Below, in pieces: positions 45,547 to 55,200 of a stretch of DNA of 64,000 nt (its first letter is position 1; each line of letters starts with the position of its first letter). The stretch covers positions 55,755,228 to 55,819,227 of the forward strand of contig OX235275.1 in the NCBI GenBank assembly GCA_944472155.2, in the 5' to 3' direction. This stretch comes from Trichobilharzia szidati. Lineage: Eukaryota > Platyhelminthes > Trematoda > Strigeidida > Schistosomatidae. The notes beneath the pieces are model-generated. The model saw nothing but the letters and a program-made list of their open reading frames with translations. It searched no databases and was not told the DNA's origin. The translations under genes and the position numbers were made by a program.

Positions 45547-45837
45547 GCGCCCAACGGGATTCGAACCCAGGACCTTCTGGTTACGAGGCGAGCTCGTAGA
45601 CCATTGAGCCACTGGGACCCGATCCAATGGTCCTTGAATTCTAACTTCTGCCAATTCACGACATAGCGCGACCATTTCGCAATGTCCTCTTCGTGAGTAA
45701 CTGTCCTCATCTTCGACCTGCTGTACCCTACTGGTCACGGCAGGACAGTTACTCACGAAGAGGACATTGCGAAATGGTCGCGCTATGTCGTGAATTGGCA
45801 GAAGTTAGAATTCAAGGACCATTGGATCGGGTCCCAG

Positions 45838-45892
45838 TGGCTCAATGGTCTACGAGCTCGCCTCGTAACCAGAAGGTCCTGGGTTCGAATCC
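45838..45892 (+). promoter_or_regulatory. RNA polymerase III A and B boxes of the SINE, right arm
   Basis: Box A TGGCTCAATGG at 45838-45848 and box B GGTTCGAATCC at 45882-45892, with spacing as in tRNA genes. Mirrored in the left arm. Confidence 0.8.
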
Positions 45893-45902
45893 CGTTGGGC
45901 GC

Positions 45903-45948
45903 GTACTGCTGAAGAGTCCAAAACTAGGACGAAACAGCTGTCCAGTAC
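45903..45948 (+). ncRNA. Canonical minimal hammerhead ribozyme, right arm
   Basis: GTACTG 45903-45908, CTGAAGA 45909-45915, helix II GTCC/GGAC 45916-45930, GAAA 45931-45934, CAGCTG 45935-45940, TC 45941-45942 with predicted cut after 45942, CAGTAC 45943-45948. One loop base differs from the left arm. Confidence 0.93.
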
Positions 45949-46209
45949 TCCCGGCTGGTTTTCCAGTGGTTCTATAACTGATGTCCGCTCATGATGAAAC
46001 CCTCCATGCAATCAAACCAAATCCCTACAAAACCAATACTTGCATATTCTGTATATGACATTAATTTGCTTTGCCACTTGACATTAAACTATGATTATAA
46101 TCATAAATATTTTAATTGCATTTCATACTACTATTATTGTTATTTCATGTATTCACACCTTTGACCTAATTCCCTCACCGGATATAACTTCTTAAAAACC
46201 ATATATTTA

Positions 46210-46260
46210 CGATTGCACAGCTTGATGATAAATTCGTTGAAAAGAATCTCTTCGCTGAAT
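46210..46260 (+). ncRNA. Hammerhead-like PLE end motif (F1), second sense copy
   Basis: GATTGCACAGCTTGATGATA, AATTCGTTGAAA, AGAATCTCT, TC, GCTG. One change weakens the helix-III hairpin. Confidence 0.55.
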
Positions 46261-46275
46261 CATTTGTTTTGATTT

Positions 46276-46318
<43 letters not shown>

Positions 46319-46320
46319 GT
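46276..46320. repeat. (TC)n(TA)n microsatellite
   Basis: TC run followed by a TA run. Confidence 0.9.
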
Positions 46321-47279
46321 ATATCTCGCTTCAACCAAGCATCTTATTCCCTCTTCACGATCACAACTCTCATTCTGCTGTTGCTGTTGCGGCTAAATAT
46401 CCCGTCTCCAACTGTATGTAAATATAAATCCAACTGCTATATTCACAAACACCCAACCATCATCTTCGTCATTGTATGCCGACTTTGTTTTATATCTTCA
46501 ATTTCATTTTCTACACACATGCACATAAATTGTTCATTCCAAATGTGTACTAACTAGTTAGTAACCCCACAGTGCCATTTAACAAATAAATCTTATCTCT
46601 TATGAAATACTTATTTATTTGAAAAATAACAATAATCTCTTAACATCATCGAAAGAAAATGCAACTCTGTCCAGGGTGTGTGCGTGTGCGTGTATGTGTT
46701 TGATGCACACACAGTGGTCGGTTCACTCCGTCTTATTTGTAACGCGGGCAATCTCGTGCACCTATAATAATAATACACAAACAAAGTGGTCAAAACTAGT
46801 GGACATGACTGACTAGCGGCTAGTGTAAAATGAGGGTATTCGTGCATAATACAAGGAATGGCGTGTAAATGAATCTGAGGTAATAAACGTAGAAACTGTA
46901 AAAATAATATAGTCATTTCCAGAAGAAGACGTAATTTGTCTGAATCGTGTGTGTAACACGGTTGCGAAACTTATCGATCTCTGCAAGTAAGGGCTAGCTT
47001 CAGAGCATATTTCAAAATAACTTCAAAGTTGAATAGAATCCAATAATGGTGCGAATAGGCAACCTAGCTCGTCGTTTGCGAAACATATTACAGAGGAGAC
47101 AAGGCATAAAATTATTGTTTCCACACGTCTTTTAACCCTATCTATAAAACGTGTTTTGGGGAGGGCGTATCCTAAAGTTTATGGAAGCCCTAGCTGGCAA
47201 TTAGAAAGTTTAAAGTAGTTTTATGAGTTCATAACAACAATTCGTCATCACACTAAACTACCTTTCTTGGTAAACTTTG
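46321..47279. other. No gene recognised
   Basis: Mostly single-copy-looking sequence. The longest frame (101 codons, minus, 46611-46916) has no family motif. I see no splice-bounded exon here. Confidence 0.4.
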
Positions 47280-48110
47280 TTTTTACGAGTTGATCACGGA
47301 CTGATATCATTTAGAGAACCATTGAAAACCAGGGAATACTGGACAGCTGCGTACTGCCGATGATTCCCAAACTAGGATGAAACAGAAGCTGTTCAGTACT
47401 CCCTTACTTACTTTACTTCGGCTATCTCCTACGGGAGGATGAGCCGGCTTCATGAACATCTCGAATCATCGCTGCCCAGGCATGGTGAGAGTCGTTTGTA
47501 AGAGAGTTCATGAAGTTTCATGGGAATTTGGTACGAGTGATGTCCCCAGAATCGCTCGGCCTTTTGTTTGAGAGTGCAGCTCTAGCCTTTACACAACCAA
47601 GTGTGACCTAAAAGGCAGTAGGAGTGGAGTAGGGAGTCCACTATCCATTGGCAGCAGGTGACCGGAGTTCGGTTCATACGCCTTTTTGAATGGGGCCAGA
47701 CATCCAACAAGCCCTTTGTCCATACGTCTGCCGGTGAGCTCCAGTGAGCTTCATACACCAGTCGTTGGAGGTTTGGAATCAGGGTTTAGCCATCTCCCTT
47801 AGACTGTCATCCAATGGACAGTCAACCCGGTGAAGAGCGCCGGGCATCCGCCTTCGCCCTCTCACTTTGGTGAAAAAACACCTCCGCCACGTGAAGACAG
47901 TGAGTAGGACTTCCTCAGGAGAGGCTATGTAAGACGCCCGGTCATATGGGAGCATTTCAAGAGGTGTGCAGAGGGGTGGCCAACCCGCAGCGCAAGGCAC
48001 CCACCCCCGACCATCCTGAGGCTTTGGATTTCAATGGTTCTGTAACTGATATCAGTCCGGGATCAACTGGTAAAAGCATAACAAACCCTTACAAACCAAA
48101 CTATAGAAAA
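47280..48110. mobile_element. Rearranged SM-alpha-like SINE with inserted element
   Basis: A minus-strand tail piece (47280-47348) joins directly to a plus-strand hammerhead region (CCGATGA core, helix III CAG-AAG-CTG, 47349-47402). A foreign 0.6-kb segment follows, and the SINE resumes at 48028 (TTTCAATGGTTCTGTAACTG) with its tail to 48110. Core U4 is C, as in the 39.4-kb pair. Confidence 0.75.
47403..48027. mobile_element. Unidentified ~625-bp insertion inside the SINE
   Basis: Its GC content is clearly higher than its surroundings (for example CGGTGAAGAGCGCCGGGCAT). A 73-codon minus frame looks spurious. No clear terminal repeats or duplication. Family unknown to me. Confidence 0.55.
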
Positions 48111-48485
48111 CTTTGTTTTGATACCAGCCAGGGTAGATGTACTACCTCTGTTATTTAGTTTAGTGATGATCTTCATTCTTATTTTCGCCTTCAGCATGTC
48201 CTTTAAACTCGACCTGTGTAGTCTATTTTCTCACCTCTTAACTCTTCATGAATTTCATATAAACATATTGCTATGACAAGTACGTGGAGTGTGATCAGAT
48301 TGTTCGAAATGTATTGCACAAATACACAATACACGACTTAGACACACAAAGTACGTCTTCTTATTGCCTTGTCGAAGTATAGTGATCGCATGCATTTGCA
48401 GTGAGTTGTCTAAACACATCACACTTAAGAAGGGAGACTGGACACGCTATCCAAACACCAATCTCAGATAACGAATTACGTAATG
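48111..48485. repeat. Decayed PLE flank
   Basis: GTGTGATCAGATTGTTCGAA near 48290 matches the PLE flank at 32640. No gene. Confidence 0.5.
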
Positions 48486-48489
48486 TAGA

Positions 48490-48965
48490 AAGCGTTAATC
48501 GGGTAGGAACTAAAATAAAATTATTACAATTGTAAATTTTAGGTAACAAATCTCACTAATGGTTTAGAAACTGAAATAAGATTGAATAAGCGAGTTGAGT
48601 GATGACACAATCTAATTGACGAGGTTGAGTAGAGCTCAGCTAACATTGAAATTGGACAAAATTCAAGTTCACATCAGTGGTAATTAGGAGGGTTGGGGGG
48701 AAGAAAACATTATACAATTAGGAAACATAGGCAAGAAAAAAGGTTAAACAAAAATTAAGTATTTAGTGTCTCGCCTTTCTCTTGCTTGCTTGTTTCTTAA
48801 TTGTATAAAATTCTCTTCCCCCCAACCCTCCTAATTACCACTGTTGTTAACCCCACCTTCGTTCAATTTTAATTGTACTTGAGCCTTACTCAACCTCGTC
48901 AATTAGATCACGTCACTACTTAACTTGCTTATGTAATTTCAGTTTAGTTTAGTTTCTAACCCAAA
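48490..48965. repeat. Inverted pseudo-LTR pair without coding part
   Basis: 48540-48745 is mirrored by 48778-48965 (GAGGGTTGGGGGGAAGAAAA and its reverse). It resembles 33451-34321 with the PLE tail removed. Confidence 0.7.
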
Positions 48966-49180
48966 CTAGGATTAGTTTTACGCACATTACTTGACTAGAA
49001 TCATTGGTTGAAGTGTTTCAGGTGTCGGCTAAGTGATTCACACACACACACAATGCAATTTCATCCTACTTAAAAGAATCTCAACACAATTTTCATGAAT
49101 TACTGTGGTCATCTGGATCGGAAACTGAATCAAGGGAAACTTTTCCAACGAAAATGTGACTTATACCACTTGAATGTATG

Positions 49181-49212
49181 TTAGTAAGGAAAGTCGGTTA
49201 TGATGCTCGCAC
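49181..49212 (-). CDS. Possible last exon of the RING-Gag gene
   Basis: Acceptor TTTGTCTGCAG ends at 49213. Joined to the G left over from the previous exon, it reads GASIITDFPY and stops (TAA at 49183-49181). The phase fits, but the exon is only 32 nt and no poly(A) signal was obvious, so another end is possible. Confidence 0.35.
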
Positions 49213-52200
49213 CTGCAGACAAACTGACAATACGAATCGCCCAAGTTCCAGTCACTTATGCAAAGTTTAACACACTACATTTATACTGTTTTTGTTAGTT
49301 AGGTGGTAGTCTATCTCAACTAAAAGATGCCGACTTTTCCAGTGGAAAAACAAACAAACAAACAGGTAACATGACGTATATGTACAAGAAAAATACTTAC
49401 CGTGTCCATGCACCAACTCTGGACAATCGCGTTTTACATGTCCCACGCATCCACAATGGTAGCAAGTTTTAGTTCGATTGAGTGTCGGTTTCGCTTGCTT
49501 TTGGGCATTTGATTGTTTAACGGTTGAACCGTCAACTGCATGACAATGTTGTAGAATAACAGCAATCGAGTCCAACTTCTGAGATTCCAAGGCTTCTTGG
49601 TATTTCGGAAGCAAACCTCTAACAAAGGAAGATTTAATCTCCCAATCTTGCTGTGGTCCCGGTGGTAAACTGCGCTCAACAACTTTGCAAACCCTTAAAT
49701 ACCATTGATACGGTGTTTCTCCTTGTCGTTGAGGTACTTTCGAAAGGTACCTAATCATGCTCAATTCGTCGAGAATCTGTTCACCATACAGAAGTGATGA
49801 TATATATGGCCAATCCTTACGCGATACACTGGAACTGTCCAACATTTTCTGCAGAGAAGTATCACACCAAAGACGAAGACGCTCAACCTTCTCTTCGTCA
49901 GTGCAGTTTTCTTCTGTTGCCATTTTCCAAAACTGTGGAAGCATTTGACGAACGTTATCAGGAGTAATAAGCACAAGTGGTGCATTCTCCTTCTCTTCTC
50001 TAAACAACGACTGCATTTTAGACCAAGCAGGAAGGTCTGAAGTCGCCTGTTTGTCTTGGTTGACTGGTGGTGGCGGTGGTGGTGATCCAGAGGAATTGTC
50101 AAGGCATTCTGAATCAGGTATTGTTGATTCTTTCGTTTTCTGATCGCCTCCAGAAGATTCTGTGGCTAAACGACGAGTGTTTACCATTTCTCGAGTAACC
50201 AAATGCTCAACAAGACGATCAACAATTAAAGTTAGTGAGTCAACTCTTGAACGTAATGAGTCTATCTCATCTTCGTCACAACTCTAAAACAGATTTAACA
50301 CAAACTAGACATAGTAAGAGACAACCAATAAAGGAGTTGGATTGTTTATTGATATTACAATGAAGAAATCAATAGCTCGACTAGTAAATAAAATAAGTCG
50401 ATATTTACCTGTGTTTAAGTTTGTTTCCATGCTTTTCCTGTTCACATTTATAATCCGTTTTCAAAAAAGTTTGCAATTATATCTTAATCCTGTGCAATTA
50501 TTTTGTGTTTCTAAGGCTCTTGTAATCTATATTCACACCTAACTTCCATTCTAAGCTAAAACTATTATATCAATTTTGTTTCCATGCTCACTTTCTGCAC
50601 ACCTGTAATTTGCTAAATTCCATGTAATTTTGTTTCTAAGGCTCTTGTAATCTATATTCGCACCTCCTGATTCCCATCTCAAGTTGAAAATTATTATTTC
50701 AATTTTGTATCCATGCTCATTTTTACACACTTGATATCCGTTCTAATCCTGCGTAATTTTTGTTTCTAAGCCTCTCGTATAACCATATCTAGTTGGAAAT
50801 AATTATCACCTTTTATTCGCTGTCATAATTATGTAGAATCAAACAAGAATTGTCTCCATGTAAAATTATGTATTTAAATGCGATTGTACAGCTTTTGAAA
50901 ATGAAATCGCCGAAAAGATATCTTTGCTGAACTTCTTATTCTTCTCAATCTGATATTTACCTGTGTATCGAGTTTCGTTTATTGACAACCTGATTATTGT
51001 TTATTCTTGATTACTTCACGTTCCGAGTGGTGGACATAAAACTTCAGGCTTGAGCTTTACAGTAGCACTGGGGTGTTCATTATATTTTACAGGGTGGGGG
51101 TTGGTAGCTTCACGCTCAATCTTCCCTGTTTACACCCACCTAGCTACCGATCAAGCGAGGTTAAGGTGTGCGTCGGCTGGGAACCAAACCCCGTGACAAC
51201 GTGAGTGGTTGACGAGTATTTCATCACAACCACAGACGTGAAGGTTGGCGAAATCACTCGAAACGTCAATATATGGAAAAGTTATCAAAGGATAGGCGCT
51301 CCTCACCTTCCATCAACTAACTCCTTGTCCCTGTTGGTCTACAAATCTACGACATTCTCAAAATGAAAAATTTTAAACAACTCACATAACAGTTGTCTTG
51401 TTTATTGCATTCAGAAAAGACACCCACACCCAATCAGACATGAATATGACAATAAAACGTCCAGTGAAGAGTCTGTTTTCGACAAATTCACTCCCTTAGC
51501 TGTACTATCGCAATTGTACACAATTACTCGTGTGTGTGTGTGTGCACATTAGGGTTAATGGTGGCGTCATATCCTTTAGTAACATATTTTTCTCAACTAA
51601 CCAAGCTTATTTGGTTCAGTGAACTTGAATGTTATTTTTACCTTCAATATGTCCTTATCACTTGACCTAAATTTATTTTCTCACCTCTTAATTCTTTATT
51701 CATTTTCATGTATGTCAAGCACGTGGCGTGTGATCAGATTGTTCAAAATGTCTTGTGTAAATATGCGGCACGATTCCTGAAGGGAACTAATTGTTTTAAA
51801 CTCTTAACTAACCCTTAATTTACTCTTTCTAGCTATTGCATAATATATTTTGGACACTTGTCTCCAAATTCTTTCATACTACATATCCCTCCTTGTCAAT
51901 CTTTACACCCCACCCCTAATTACAATTTGATTATTCATCACATTTTGATGACGTCAACAATAACCCTAACTAATTTATATTCTTCTTCGTTCACAAATCT
52001 GATGTACACTCACACACACAAGAATAATTCTACATAATTGCTAGTGTACAGCTAGGCGTATGAATTAGCCGAAAACAGACCTGTTCATTTTTAATTCACC
52101 CACACAGTTATCCCAGTCATATCTGAATGCTGAGTCATGAACCCGATGTAGTCTGTAGGATGACTACTCGTCACACACACAACCAGATAGTCAGTCAATC

Positions 52201-55200
52201 AGTCAGTAGTCGAGTAGATTAGAGTGATGCTGTACTCACGCTTCTACACTAACAGTTGTTACACACATCAATGACTATACTTAGTTAAAGGTAGAAAACA
52301 TTTTTGAAAAAATTAGTCAGCCCTCTAAATTTTGTTAAGTAAAAAGAAAAAAATGGCTTACACTGTCATCATGGCTTCCAGCAAATATAAATTCAATCAG
52401 TTGTTTCTCATTGATTTCTTGATTATCCAACGGACAAGTACTCGTACAAAGAAGTGAATCCTCGGAACACTAAAATCAGAAGAAGGAGTAACCGGGGTTA
52501 ATTACTGTAAGAGATTGAATGACATGCAAAGGAGAAAAGGGAGATGCGTATTCACCGTCATTCCAGTGAAGTTACTTCATAAAATGCTTACCACCACAGA
52601 GGTTTTATGCGGTGCTAATCAGGATTACTAGGAAGATATAAGTACGTATGTTACTTAACAACTCCTTACTTGCATGAACACAACTAGCTGTGAACTTCAC
52701 TTATCAACTGGTGGTACTACCCAACTACCACCTAACCCTAGTAGGCGGGCTCGGTTTCTGACTCTAGCGAGTAGACAAGTGAACCACAGCATAGAATCCA
52801 TGTACACATATGAACGATGGTATTGTCCATTCCAGTTTCTACTTTTAATACATCAACATAATATTCACAGTGGAATACAGAGAATAAAGGAACTTCTGAA
52901 AACTAACCCACCTTCCATCGGTAAAGTAGAATTTAGACTTCATGCTTTTAAATGACAGTAATATAACATACCTTGCTAATATAAATACAGGTAGGATGTT
53001 CACGATAAGTGACTTAGCGCATAAGACGTGAGGGTGGTTATTCATCTACTAGCACAGTTGGAGCTGTGATTTATTTCTTTGGTTTCTTGACTATCAGTTG
53101 TCGAGTCATAGGTTTTAAGTCTCCTCCATCAACCCACATTTGGGTAGTAGTCAATTTGTGTGTATCACTAGCCTTCGCGGAATACGTCTGACCCATTATT
53201 GGCTGCATAAAGTTGCCAGTGGTTATCGAATAACACTATGCCATTCCGGTGATATGAACACTTGCATTTGGAATAGAAATCTCACTGTGGACAGCATGCA
53301 TTACCCAGGTGACGTCTATACTGATCTGACAGACCGTTGGACAGATATAATCCATAAAGTGGCTAACAGTACTGTGAAATATTTTGAGTAATCACTTTAT
53401 ATCTATGAAGGATGACGTCAGTTTGGAAGCTGAAGGATAAACAGGGATGTTTCAAGTCGGAAACAAATGTATTCGGGTGTTTAACTTCCACCGCTATCCA
53501 TACAGGGTGAATGTAGGGCTTACAGAGAAATGCATTTAAAGCCGGTCACAAGTGAGCTTTTCTACACATAGAACTCTAATGCTATACTGTAAGTAAAATT
53601 GGACAACCTTCAAGATTGACTCCCTTTTGACACTCATTTCAAAATTTCAGCTCGTCGACAAACACCATCTAACCAGTCATACGCCTTTCCTCCTAGTCCA
53701 GGCAACGCGATCGATAGCTCCTACCCTGACGTGGTGGTCGGGCTTGCATATCACAATGACTCAACAAGCTACACTGGCTGGAAATAATCTTCCTGCAGGT
53801 CCTACCATGCCAGGAAGATTTGTAGGATAGCGATTAGACTGAAAGCAGTTACCGGCATAGTGTAAGATTGTTTTATGTACAAAATGCTGAGAGTCTGTGG
53901 GCAAAGTCGTACTACTGATAATTAAAGATGAACCAGCGGTGGTAAGTTACTAATAAAGAACCAAACCAGAAAGCCAGTTCAGACAGACTGTGATTGAACG
54001 CACTCACATATATGTCCCCTGGGCTCTGCAGTCACACAACACTGATTCTCTCCCTGTTTAAGGTATCCCTTTCACGGTGTGGGCAGTCGGGAAGTAACAA
54101 TTGCCCACACACTCCCAAAAGTGCACGAGGACCTCTTGATCATCCTCCTCCTATATTCCTGTCACCCTCATCATCTTGCTTCCCTACTATTGTCAGTATT
54201 ATTCTGCAGGCTATTCAGTCAGTCAGTCATCTTCATTTAACTCTGTGACCACAAATAACGACGAGAGCCAGAAAAGCACCCCAGATGGCCTCCTAAGACC
54301 ACAAAGCCAACTCCATATTGGAGCATTTAACGTCAGGACTCTCTGCTAAATCAGATAATAGACATCACTAGCCAGAACTCTTGCATCTTGAGCCATAGAT
54401 GTATGTTGTGTCTCGGAGACACACATACAAGATCTGAGTGTGCTTAACCACTTAATGCCACTACACCCAACCCGGTTAACAAGGTGAATCTGAAGAGTTC
54501 ACTTTAAACTTGTCAGGAGACTCCTCAGCTAGTTCACGAGGACTCACATGTCTAGGGATAGAATTGATTGGTTAGGGCAGTAAGACGACTTCTTGACTGC
54601 ATCTCAGCAGATACTCAGACCGTGTGCTGTCCATCTGAACGGGTCCGTTAGAATAAGGAAGGACAGCACCACCCATTGCTGACCCGGTCGCCCACATCTT
54701 TTTGCTCTCCTTACTACTGTCAGCACTATTCTGCAGCCTAGTCAGTCAATTAGTCATCTTCATTCCGAACAAATAATGATGAGAGTCAGAAAGACACACT
54801 CGAGAACCGCTTATAGACACAGGTCCTCCGTCCCTAACTTGGGTGACAAAAGCTGTCACTAGTCTGAAACGAGGCAAAGCAGTGGGACCTGATGGAATCA
54901 CGGTGGAGACGGTTTACTGTCTGCGTCAACTAAAGTACTAGGTAGAGTCTGGGAATCACAGATAGTCCCGTCGGACTGGTGTAAGCCATTGATTCTACCG
55001 ACATACAAGAAGGAAGACAAGTCTTCCCACAATAATCACGGGGGGATTAGCTTGACCAGTATGCTATCTAAAGTTCTAGGCTCAATAATCATGCGTAAAC
55101 TAAGCGGTGCCTAGGATGAACAAATACGAGTGAACCACGCAGGTTTTAGACCAGGAACAGGGTGTATTGATCATATCTTCACCCTTCGATGGATTCTGGA

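Larger units (their letters stand above)
45439..46045. mobile_element. Palindromic SM-alpha-like SINE dimer with 11-bp target duplication
   Basis: Arms 45437-45707 and 45742-46012 are near-perfect inverted copies (271 bp each) around a 34-bp spacer. The unit is bounded by ATTCTGTATAT at 45428-45438 and 46046-46056, and the interrupted host sequence is a PLE flank. The extra AAACCAAATCCCTACAAAACC at the right end is the SINE tail. This indicates insertion of the dimer as one unit. Confidence 0.9.

Noticed and set aside
45830..45900. Possible tRNA gene in the SM-alpha unit
   Set aside because: The tRNA-like part leads straight into a hammerhead and is repeated in inverted copies; it is the SINE promoter region.
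47779..48000. 73-codon minus frame with cysteines
   Set aside because: Lies in an unidentified GC-richer insertion; shows no domain pattern and is probably chance.
49267..49400. Extension of the Gag frame beyond the zinc knuckle (KYFSCTYTSCYLF and on)
   Set aside because: A strong GTAAGT donor lies right after HGH, and the extension looks like intron text, so the exon was ended at 49401.
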